NCBI GenBank assembly: GCA_016869215.1 | Contig: VGEP01000035.1 | Location: forward strand, 1-45,996 | Reading direction: 5' to 3' | From: Alphaproteobacteria bacterium | GTDB lineage: Bacteria; Pseudomonadota; Alphaproteobacteria; Rhizobiales; Xanthobacteraceae | Length of the DNA stretch: 45,996 bases | Program-made: the position numbers and the translations under genes | The notes under the pieces: model-generated | What the model was told of the DNA's origin: nothing | What the model saw: the letters and a program-made list of their open reading frames with translations, nothing else | Databases searched by the model: none | In this document: positions 23,420 to 30,341 of the stretch, one piece after another | Numbering within the stretch: position 1 is the first letter of the stretch | How the letters are laid out: every line of letters begins with the position of its first letter

Positions 23420-24109
23420 ATGGCGACATTGAAAATGCTGGCCGCGGGCGCGACCGAAGGTCCGCTGACCGAACTTGTGCCGGAATTCAGCCGCGCCAGC
23501 GGTCACGAGGTTGACCTGCAGTTCGGCACCGTCGGCGCCCAAAAGGATCGCTTTGTTGGCGGCGAAAAGGCCGATGTGCTTGCGCTGTCGACGGTGGTGC
23601 TGGAAGCGCTGGAGAAGGAAGGCCGGTTCGTGCCCGGCAGCCGGATCGAATTCGGCCGCGCCACCTGCGGCGTCGCGATCCGAGACGGCTTCCTGATGCC
23701 GGACATTTCCACCCCGGAGAAATTCAAGGCGGCGTTGCTTGCCGCCCGCTCGGTGGCGCAGACCGATCCGGCGCAGGGCGGGTCGTCCGGCATCTACTTC
23801 GCGAAGCTTCTGGAGCGCATGGGCATTGCCGAGGAGATGAAAGACAAGATGCGCTACGGCAAGGCGGGCCGCGACGTCGGCATGCTGGTCCGCGAGCTGC
23901 GAGCCGAGCTGGGCGTGACCTTCACCAGCGAGTTCATTCCCATCGAGGGCTTAAGGGTGGTGGGCAATTTCCCCAAGGAATACGAGTTCGTGAACGCCTA
24001 TGGTGCGGCGATCCCGGTGGGCGCGGCGGTCGAGCCCGCCCGGGCGCTGCTTGCGTTCCTGACGGCGCCGGCCGCCAAGGCGACATTCAAGGCCTACGGA
24101 TTGGAGTAG
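23420..24109 (+). CDS. ModA-like binding protein without signal peptide
   Basis: Encodes 229 aa. It begins directly with the mature fold (MATLKMLAAGATEGPLTELVPEF), with no hydrophobic leader and no upstream in-frame extension that would supply one. The middle (RFVGGEKADVLALSTVVLEALEKEG, QTDPAQGGSSGIYFAKLLERMGI) is that of ModA-like PBPs, where the GGSSG loop holds the ligand. It should therefore stay in the cytoplasm. A role in sensing or storing molybdate or tungstate next to fdhD is inferred; a misjudged start is the main alternative. Confidence 0.8.
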   Translation: MATLKMLAAGATEGPLTELVPEFSRASGHEVDLQFGTVGAQKDRFVGGEKADVLALSTVVLEALEKEGRFVPGSRIEFGRATCGVAIRDGFLMPDISTPEKFKAALLAARSVAQTDPAQGGSSGIYFAKLLERMGIAEEMKDKMRYGKAGRDVGMLVRELRAELGVTFTSEFIPIEGLRVVGNFPKEYEFVNAYGAAIPVGAAVEPARALLAFLTAPAAKATFKAYGLE

Positions 24110-24136
24110 GTTGCGGCGGCGCTATATAAGGGACGC

Positions 24137-25018
24137 ATGCGCAAGGCCAAGGACTATCTGATCAAGCCCGATCCGCTCGATCCGCGGCTGACCGAGCGCG
24201 TCACCGGCATCGATCAGACCGGCGCGAAGATCGAGACCTCAGTGACGGTCGAGCGCGCGCTGACGATCTTCCTCAATTCGCAGGAGATCGTCACCGCGAT
24301 GACCATCGGCGACTATCCCGAATATCTCGCCATCGGGTATCTGCTGAACCAGCATATGCTGCTGCCCGACGACGTCGTGACCAAGGTCGATTACGACGAG
24401 GACCTCGCCGTGGTGGTGGTCCGGACCAAGCGCAAAACCAACTATGAGAAGAAGCTGAAGAAAAAGGTGCAGACGTCGGGCTGCGCGCAGGGCACGGTGT
24501 TCGGCGATCTGATGGAGGCGCTGGAGGACGTCGAGCTGCCCGACGCCGAGCTTCGCACCTCGTGGCTCTATTCGCTGACCAACAAGATCAACACCACGCC
24601 CTCGCTCTATCTCGAAGCCGGCGCGATCCATGGCTGCGTCTTGGCGCAGGAGGACCGGCCGCTGGTCTACATGGAAGACGTCGGCCGCCACAACGCGGTC
24701 GACAAGATCGCCGGCTGGATGTTCAAGCATCGCGTGCGGCCCGACGACAAGATTTTCTACACCACCGGGCGGCTCACCTCGGAGATGGTGATCAAGACCG
24801 TGCGCATGGGCATTCCGATCCTGGTGTCGCGCTCGGGCTTCACTGCCTGGGGCGTGGAGCTGGCGCGCAAGGCGAACCTCACGCTGATCGGCCGCGCGCG
24901 CGGCAAGCGCTTCGTCGCGCTCGCGGGCGAGGACCGCATCGTGTTTGACCAGGACCTCCGCTTCGTCGAGGAGGAGAGCGCCAAGCACCGGCGCAAGGCG
25001 GCGGTGCATGACGAATAG
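24137..25018 (+). CDS. fdhD: formate dehydrogenase sulfurtransferase FdhD
   Basis: Encodes 293 aa. FdhD moves sulfur from a cysteine desulfurase to the molybdenum/tungsten cofactor of formate dehydrogenase. Recognised by ERALTIFLNSQEIVTAMTIGDYPEYLAIGYLLNQ, QTSGCAQGTVFG, AIHGCVLAQE, YMEDVGRHNAVDKIAGWMF, TTGRLTSEMVIKTVRMGIPILVSRSG. The catalytic loop has a single cysteine (SGCAQG), not the CxxC of E. coli, as I know from other alphaproteobacteria. TATATAAGGGA just upstream offers both a -10-like string and a ribosome-binding site. Confidence 0.93.
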   Translation: MRKAKDYLIKPDPLDPRLTERVTGIDQTGAKIETSVTVERALTIFLNSQEIVTAMTIGDYPEYLAIGYLLNQHMLLPDDVVTKVDYDEDLAVVVVRTKRKTNYEKKLKKKVQTSGCAQGTVFGDLMEALEDVELPDAELRTSWLYSLTNKINTTPSLYLEAGAIHGCVLAQEDRPLVYMEDVGRHNAVDKIAGWMFKHRVRPDDKIFYTTGRLTSEMVIKTVRMGIPILVSRSGFTAWGVELARKANLTLIGRARGKRFVALAGEDRIVFDQDLRFVEEESAKHRRKAAVHDE

Positions 25019-25024
25019 TTCGGT

Positions 25025-25128
25025 GTCATTCCGGAGCGGCGCGCAGCGCCGAACCCGGAATCCAGAGAAACATATTGCCGCGGGGTCCTGGATTCCGGGC
25101 TCGCGCCTTCGGCGCACCCCGGAATGAC
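25025..25128. repeat. ~41-bp inverted-arm repeat element
   Basis: Left arm 25025-25065 (starting GTCATTCCGG, ending GGAATCCAG) and right arm 25088-25128 are near-perfect reverse complements around a 22-base centre. Each arm has inner GC-rich dyads. The form is that of palindromic repeats scattered in Bradyrhizobium-group genomes. It begins six bases after the fdhD stop and ends inside the mobA start codon region. Confidence 0.8.
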
Positions 25129-25747
25129 CGCTCCCACGCTCGGCCTCATCCTCGCCGGTGGGCTGGCGCGCCGCATGGGCGGCGGCGACAAGCCGCTCAC
25201 CCGCGTTGGCGGCCAGACCATTCTCGAACGCGCCATCGCACGCATGACGCCGCAGTGCGCGCGTCTCGTCATCAACGCCAACGGCGATCCGGCGCGCTTC
25301 GCCGCGACCGGCCTGCCGGTGGTCGCCGACAGCGTTCCGGATTTCGCCGGGCCGCTCGCGGGCATCCTCGCGGGCCTCGATTGGGCCTCGGCCAACGCCC
25401 CCGGCACCGCCGACGTGGTGAGCGTGCCGGGCGACTGCCCGTTCCTGCCGCGCGACCTGGTGACGCGGCTGCATGCGGCGCGCGCTGCCGCTGGCACGCC
25501 AATGGCCTGCGCGCGTTCCGGCGACTGGCGGCATCCCACGGTGGCGCTCTGGCCGGTGGCGCTGCGCGCCGATCTGCGGGCGGCGCTAACAGTCGAGGGG
25601 CTGCGCAAGATCGAAATCTGGACCGCGCGGCATGGCGTTGCGATCGCGGACTGGCCGGACCGCCCGGTCGATCCGTTCTTCAACGTCAACACGCCGGAGG
25701 ACGCCGCTGCGGCGGATCGTCTTGCGGCGCAACATCCCGGCGCCTGA
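25124..25747 (+). CDS. mobA: molybdenum cofactor guanylyltransferase MobA
   Basis: Encodes 207 aa. MobA adds GMP from GTP to molybdopterin to make the bis-MGD cofactor used by formate dehydrogenase. Motifs: LILAGGLARRMGGGDKPL (GTP-binding), VVADSVPDFAGPLAGILAGLDW, VPGDCPFLPRDLVTRL, and PFFNVNTPEDAAAA at the end. The start ATG (25124) lies within the right arm of the repeat element, and no good ribosome-binding site precedes it. A hairpin follows the stop. Confidence 0.93.
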   Translation: MTAPTLGLILAGGLARRMGGGDKPLTRVGGQTILERAIARMTPQCARLVINANGDPARFAATGLPVVADSVPDFAGPLAGILAGLDWASANAPGTADVVSVPGDCPFLPRDLVTRLHAARAAAGTPMACARSGDWRHPTVALWPVALRADLRAALTVEGLRKIEIWTARHGVAIADWPDRPVDPFFNVNTPEDAAAADRLAAQHPGA

Positions 25748-25754
25748 ACCCTTG

Positions 25755-25778
25755 ATTATGGGCCCCGCGACCCATAAT
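25755..25778 (+). terminator. hairpin after mobA
   Basis: ATTATGGG (25755-25762) and CCCATAAT (25771-25778) pair as a perfect 8-bp stem with an 8-base loop, eight bases after the mobA stop. No T-tract follows, so it may be a processing or attenuation hairpin and not a strict intrinsic terminator. Confidence 0.45.
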
Positions 25779-25819
25779 GATTCCAGACAGAAACGGGGCA
25801 TCTTTGCCGGAGGGACGCC

Positions 25820-25945
25820 ATGAACGCTTTCATCGTTGCCTGTTTGGCCATCGTCGTCATCGCGGTCGGTTCGGTTGTGGTGCTGGACCGCTATCAGCAA
25901 TCGTCCGAGCGCGCCTTCGCGTCGCAGTCGGGCGTGCGCATCTGA
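25820..25945 (+). CDS. 41-aa single-span membrane protein
   Basis: ATG 25820 has a strong site (GGAGGG, five bases upstream) and encodes MNAFIVACLAIVVIAVGSVV VLDRYQQSSERAFASQSGVRI, given here in two pieces of the whole protein. One transmembrane helix (residues 4-22) is followed by a short polar tail ending in SGVRI. I recall a conserved Rhizobiales micro-protein with the same plan and a similar terminal TSxVRL-type tail. Function unknown. It is convergent with moeA, whose stop lies 21 bases on. Confidence 0.7.
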   Translation: MNAFIVACLAIVVIAVGSVVVLDRYQQSSERAFASQSGVRI

Positions 25946-25965
25946 CAATCGGTGCGCTGCGGCCT

Positions 25966-27234
25966 TCAGCCCATCAGCGCCGCATAGGACAGGAACCCGA
26001 CGGTCGAGCCCGGCTCGACCGTCGTTGCGTCTTCGGAGAGCTCGGCGAGGCCGTCGGTCTCGGTCAGCGAGGTGATGACGCCTGCGCCGTCCTGCGGATG
26101 CTTGAACGCCTCGACCGTGCCGTCCGCAGCCGGCCTCAGCGCCACGCGCACGTATTCGCGCCGGCCCTGCTTCTTCCTGTAGGAAAATGAAAAGCGCACC
26201 GGCAGCGGCGTCAGCGGCTCAGGCGCCGCGCCGGCCAGCCGCAGGAACAGCGGCCGCACCACGCGGGCGAACGTCACGAACACGGCGACCGGATTGCCCG
26301 GCAGGCCGACGAAGGCGGCGCTCGATCCCGCGGCCGGGATCACGCCCATCGCCACCGGCCGCCCCGGCTTGATCGCGATCCGCCAGAACACCAGCCGCCC
26401 GACCTGTTCGACCGCGTCGCGCACATGGTCGGCCTCGCCGGTCGAGACGCCGCCCGATGTCAGCACCAGGTCGTGGCCGTGCGCGGCCTTGGCGAGCGCC
26501 GGAGCAAGCTGCGCGGGATCGTCCTTGAGGATGCCGAGATCGGTGACTTCGGCGCCGAGACGCTCCAGCATCCCGGCGAGCAGATAGCGGTTGGCGTCGT
26601 AGAGCGCCGCGGCCGGCAGCGGACGGCCCGGCTCCACGATCTCGTCGCCGGTCGAGAACAGCGCCACCCGGATGCGCCGCCGGACCGCAAGGCTCGTCAG
26701 GCCGACGGCCGCCGCCAGCGCCACGTCCTGCGCCGCGAGCCTGCGCCCGGCGCGGAGCACCACCGAGCCAATCTTCACGTCCTCGCCGGCGAGCCGCCGA
26801 TTGGACCCGCGCTTGAGGCCGGGCGGCACCACGACGTCAGCGCCCTCGGTCTGGACGTCCTCCTGCATGAACACGGTGTCGGCGCCGTCGGGCATCGGTG
26901 CGCCGGTGAAGATGCGCACCGCGCGGCCCAGCGCGATCGGATCGGGAGCGGCCTTGCCGGCGGTGAGGCGGCCCTCGACCGCAAGCCGCGTCTCGCCTTT
27001 GGGGTCCAGATCGGCGTGGCGCACGGCGTAGCCGTCGACGGCGGAATTGTCGAACGGCGGCAGGCTCACAGGCGCGACCACGTCGGCGGCGAGCACGCGG
27101 CCGCGCGCGGCGTTGAGCGGCACGGTTTCTGTCTCAGCCACCGGCGCCACCCGCTCGCCGATCAGCCGCTCCATGTCCGCGAGCGGCATCAGCGGGCCGG
27201 AGAACGCGAAGCAGTCGTCGGTGAGTTGCGCCAT
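25966..27234 (-). CDS. moeA: molybdopterin molybdenumtransferase MoeA
   Basis: Encodes 422 aa from ATG 27234, whose A is also the last base of the mobB TAA. MoeA inserts molybdate into adenylated molybdopterin. Landmarks: LNAARGRVLAADVVAPVSLPPFDNSAVDGYAV, IFTGAPMPDGADTVFMQED, RVALFSTGDEIVEPG, LVLTSGGVSTGEADHVRDAV, AIKPGRPVAMG and FVGLPGNPVAVFVTF. All catalytic regions are present, so this is the housekeeping-type MoeA, in contrast to the two atypical copies at 42031-45134. Confidence 0.93.
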   Translation of the reverse strand: MAQLTDDCFAFSGPLMPLADMERLIGERVAPVAETETVPLNAARGRVLAADVVAPVSLPPFDNSAVDGYAVRHADLDPKGETRLAVEGRLTAGKAAPDPIALGRAVRIFTGAPMPDGADTVFMQEDVQTEGADVVVPPGLKRGSNRRLAGEDVKIGSVVLRAGRRLAAQDVALAAAVGLTSLAVRRRIRVALFSTGDEIVEPGRPLPAAALYDANRYLLAGMLERLGAEVTDLGILKDDPAQLAPALAKAAHGHDLVLTSGGVSTGEADHVRDAVEQVGRLVFWRIAIKPGRPVAMGVIPAAGSSAAFVGLPGNPVAVFVTFARVVRPLFLRLAGAAPEPLTPLPVRFSFSYRKKQGRREYVRVALRPAADGTVEAFKHPQDGAGVITSLTETDGLAELSEDATTVEPGSTVGFLSYAALMG

Positions 27235-27761
27235 TACGCGCTCCGCATTGCGGCGGCGGCTTGCTGCAGCGGCACGGCGCGTTCCAGCAGCACGTCGACC
27301 ACGCGTTCGATGTCGTCGAGGCCGATGACGGGCACCCTGGCCTGCGGCAGCGGCACGTCGGACGCGATGGCGACAATGTGCGGATCGTCGGGATGCAGCA
27401 GCGGCTTGTCGTTGGCGGTGCGGTGGATTTCGAGCTTGGGGAAGGCGTCGCGCTTGAAGCCCTCGACCAGGACCAGATCGACCGGAGCAAATTTCGAAAG
27501 CAGGGACGGCAGGTCCCATTCCGGTTCGTCGCGCAGCTCGTGAAGAATGGCGAAGCGCTTGGCGGAGCTGATCGCCACTTCCGTCGCGCCGGCGGCGCGG
27601 TGCATGAACGAGTCCTTGCCCGGCTGGTCGAGGTCGAAGCCGTGATGCGCGTGCTTGAGCGTGGACACACGGCAGCCGCGCGCGATCAGGCGGGGAATCG
27701 CCTTGGTGATCAGCGTGGTCTTGCCCGAGCCGCTCCAGCCGGCGAGGCCGATGATGCGCAT
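27234..27761 (-). CDS. mobB: molybdopterin-guanine dinucleotide adapter MobB
   Basis: Encodes 175 aa. Opens MRIIGLAGWSGSGKTTLITK with a P-loop; LKHAHHGFDLDQPGKDSFMHRAAGA and DLVLVEGFKRDAFPKLEIHR are MobB signatures. A GTP-binding partner of MobA in making bis-MGD. First gene of the leftward mobB-moeA pair. Confidence 0.92.
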   Translation of the reverse strand: MRIIGLAGWSGSGKTTLITKAIPRLIARGCRVSTLKHAHHGFDLDQPGKDSFMHRAAGATEVAISSAKRFAILHELRDEPEWDLPSLLSKFAPVDLVLVEGFKRDAFPKLEIHRTANDKPLLHPDDPHIVAIASDVPLPQARVPVIGLDDIERVVDVLLERAVPLQQAAAAMRSA

Positions 27762-27889
27762 GGCGTCCTTATACCAAATTCGCGGGGCCGGAATGCCGCC
27801 GCGGGACGGATGGGCCGCGGAAGGTCTGCCCGCTGCCGCCGGGATCGTTGTAGGCTGTGGCCGGCGAATGGGATGCGGGAGGTCAGTCG

Positions 27890-28552
27890 ATGACCGACGA
27901 AATGCGCGCGATGCTGGCCCGGAACGTTGCGCCCGATCAGGCCGCAGTGGTGGTGATCGACGTGCAGAACGATTTCTGCGCCAAGGGCGGCTACTACGAC
28001 AAGACCGGCGCCGATATTTCGGCGGGGGCGGCTGCGGTCGAACGGCTGGTGCCGTTCATCGATGCGGCCCGCTCGGCTGGCGTCCGGGTGATCTATGCCC
28101 GCAACCACTACGACCCGGTCTACATTTCGGAAACCCAGAAGGCCCGGCTACGGCGCGTGGGCTGGGACATTCCCTATTGCCGGCAGGGCACCTGGGGCGC
28201 GGACTTCTACCGCGTGCAGCCGCGGCCCGACGAGATCGTCGTCACCAAGCACCGGTTCGACGCCTTCTACGGCACCGATCTCGAAATCGTGCTGCGCGCC
28301 AACAAGGTGCGGACGCTGATCATGACCGGCGTCGCCACCAACGTTTGCGTCGAGTCGACGCTGCGCAGCGCATTCTTCCGCGACTTCGAGGTGGTGGTGA
28401 TCGACGACTGCTGCGCCGCGCGCACCGCCAAGCAGCACGAGGCGACGCTCGACAACGTCCGGCAATTCTTCGGCATGGTGGCGCAGGCGGACGAGGTCGA
28501 GGCGATCTGGCGCGAGGCCAAGGCCGGTCCGAGACTGTCGGCGGCCGAGTGA
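27890..28552 (+). CDS. isochorismatase-family cysteine hydrolase
   Basis: Encodes 220 aa from ATG 27890 with GGGAGG seven bases upstream. The triad is visible: Asp24 (VVIDVQNDF), Lys120 (VVTKHRFDAF) and Cys153 (GVATNVCVEST). The cis-peptide bond region TGVATN is normal. Length and motifs resemble ureidoacrylate hydrolase RutB or N-carbamoyl hydrolases, which release carbamate or ammonia. It has no obvious link to the molybdenum genes on either side, and a terminator follows. Confidence 0.87.
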   Translation: MTDEMRAMLARNVAPDQAAVVVIDVQNDFCAKGGYYDKTGADISAGAAAVERLVPFIDAARSAGVRVIYARNHYDPVYISETQKARLRRVGWDIPYCRQGTWGADFYRVQPRPDEIVVTKHRFDAFYGTDLEIVLRANKVRTLIMTGVATNVCVESTLRSAFFRDFEVVVIDDCCAARTAKQHEATLDNVRQFFGMVAQADEVEAIWREAKAGPRLSAAE

Positions 28553-28591
28553 CGGCTTGGCCGATCGCCTTAAGCTCAACGCGCAATGAAA

Positions 28592-28617
28592 ACGCCCGGC
28601 GGTTTCCCGCCGGGCGT
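28592..28617. terminator. bidirectional intrinsic terminator
   Basis: ACGCCCGGCGG (28592-28602) and CCGCCGGGCGT (28607-28617) form an 11-bp GC-rich perfect stem with a TTTC loop, flanked by AAAA on the left and CTT on the right. It lies between the convergent hydrolase and formate dehydrogenase genes and can stop both. Confidence 0.85.
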
Positions 28618-28643
28618 CTTGCTTCAAGTTCCGCCGAGCTTCG

Positions 28644-29648
28644 CTATTCGGCCGGTGTGGCCCGCGGCGTGGCTCCGGACGGAGCCTTGCCCTTTTCCTC
28701 TTCGAGCCATAGCGGGTGATGCTGCTTGGCCCAGTTCTCGTCGACGGTGCCGGTCCCCATCGCCTCGAACGCGCCTTCCATCCCCATCGTGCCGATGTAG
28801 ATGTGCGCCAGCATGGCGGCGACGAACAGCAGGGCCACGATGCCATGGACGACCTGGGCGAGCTGCATTCCCGCCATGGTCGTTCCGTAGAACGGGAACA
28901 TCAGCATGTAGCCCGTCACCGACACCGCGGTGCCGCCGATGATGACGATCCAGTAGATCATCTTCTGGCCGGCGTTGAAGCGGTAGGCCGGCGGGTGGTC
29001 CTTGCCGAACAGGCCGCCGCCGCGCCTGATCCAATTGATGTCGGTGCGGTTCGGAATGTTGCCCGCGATCCAGATCAGGAAGATCAGCACCACGCCGATG
29101 GCGAACGGGAAGCTCAGATAGTTGTGGGCGTACTTGCCCCACAGCGACCACGCCGTGAACGCCTCCGGGCCGATCAGCGGCAGCAGCAGCTGCTTGCCGA
29201 AGGTGATGTTGAGCCCGGTGATGCCGAGGATGATGAAGCAGGTCGCCGTCACCCAGTGCACAAAGCGCTCGAACGAGTTGAAGCGCACGACGGTGCGGCC
29301 CGACCGGCCGCTCTCGATCTTCACCATGCCGCGCGAGAGATAGAACACCAGCAGCAGGACGATCATGCCGAGGATGGCGATGGCGCCGATCCAGGGCAGC
29401 GTGACCTGGTGGAACTGCCGCCAATTCTGGCCCGCGGGCTGGATCAGGGTCGAGGCCTGCGCGTCGGGAATGCTGATGCGGCCCTGAACCTGCTGAAGCT
29501 GCTGCAGCAGCTGTTCTTCCTTCACGGCGCTGGCGGTCGGATTGACCGACGTCGCCTGTTGCGCGGCGGCCGGCGCCGCGACGGCAACGATGAACGCGAG
29601 CGCAAGCGCCCCGACGATGTAGCGAGCCTGAGCGAGCAACTTGGTCAT
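28644..29648 (-). CDS. fdhC: formate dehydrogenase gamma subunit (cytochrome b556)
   Basis: Encodes 334 aa from ATG 29648 with GGGAGGG upstream (the 29681 start lacks one). A signal-like first helix (YIVGALALAFIVAVAAPAAAQQ) is followed by a periplasmic stretch and four membrane helices of the FdnI/FdhC type. Heme-b histidines are in FERFVHWVTATCF, YAHNYLSF and VVHGIVALLFVAAMLAHIYIG. It takes electrons from FdhB and passes them to quinone. A short charged C-terminal tail ends the protein. Confidence 0.92.
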   Translation of the reverse strand: MTKLLAQARYIVGALALAFIVAVAAPAAAQQATSVNPTASAVKEEQLLQQLQQVQGRISIPDAQASTLIQPAGQNWRQFHQVTLPWIGAIAILGMIVLLLVFYLSRGMVKIESGRSGRTVVRFNSFERFVHWVTATCFIILGITGLNITFGKQLLLPLIGPEAFTAWSLWGKYAHNYLSFPFAIGVVLIFLIWIAGNIPNRTDINWIRRGGGLFGKDHPPAYRFNAGQKMIYWIVIIGGTAVSVTGYMLMFPFYGTTMAGMQLAQVVHGIVALLFVAAMLAHIYIGTMGMEGAFEAMGTGTVDENWAKQHHPLWLEEEKGKAPSGATPRATPAE

Positions 29649-29732
29649 GCCGCGCCCTCCCTTATTGTCCTGCCCCGTCATTGAAGAGTTCGGCGGCGCG
29701 CCGTTTCCGGTGCGCCGCCGCTGTCACGTCCG

Positions 29733-30329
29733 TCAGGTCGCGATGGTCTCTTTGTAGGCGGTCTTCCAGCCCCAGGCGCCGGAGCCGTAGCCGCGCTTCA
29801 CCACGCGTTCCTTGTAGATCTGGGCGATGATCTCGCCGTCGCCGGCAAGCAGCGACTTGGTCGAGCACATCTCCGCGCACAACGGCAGCTTGCCCTCGGC
29901 CAGACGGTTGCTGCCGTACTTGTCGTACTCGGCCTTGGTGATGTCGGCCTCCGGGCCGCCGGCGCAGAAGGTGCACTTGTCCATCTTGCCGCGCGAGCCG
30001 AAGTTTCCGACCCGCGGGTACTGCGGCGCGCCGAATGGGCAGGCGTAGAAGCAGTATCCGCAGCCGATGCACAGGTCCTTGGAGTGCAGCACCACGGCGT
30101 CCGCCGTGGTGTAGAAGCAGCTCACCGGACACACCGCCGCGCACGGCGCGTCGGTGCAGTGCATGCAGGCCATGGAGATCGACCGTTCGCCCGGCTTGCC
30201 GTCGTTGATGGTGACGACGCGCCGGCGGTTGATGCCCCACGGTACCTCATGCTCGTTCTTGCAGGCGGTGACGCAGGCGTTGCACTCGATGCAACGATCG
30301 GCGTCGCAGAGGAATTTCATACGTGCCAT
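29733..30329 (-). CDS. fdhB: formate dehydrogenase beta (4Fe-4S) subunit
   Basis: Encodes 198 aa. Four ferredoxin-type clusters are marked by CDADRCIECNACVTACK, CMHCTDAPCAAVCPVSC, CIGCGYCFYACPFGAPQYP and CTFC...CAEMC. Length fits the Fdh3 subgroup. It links the catalytic subunit to the cytochrome b subunit. Starts 12 bases after fdhA ends. Confidence 0.94.
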   Translation of the reverse strand: MARMKFLCDADRCIECNACVTACKNEHEVPWGINRRRVVTINDGKPGERSISMACMHCTDAPCAAVCPVSCFYTTADAVVLHSKDLCIGCGYCFYACPFGAPQYPRVGNFGSRGKMDKCTFCAGGPEADITKAEYDKYGSNRLAEGKLPLCAEMCSTKSLLAGDGEIIAQIYKERVVKRGYGSGAWGWKTAYKETIAT

Positions 30330-30341
30330 GGTCGTTGCTCC

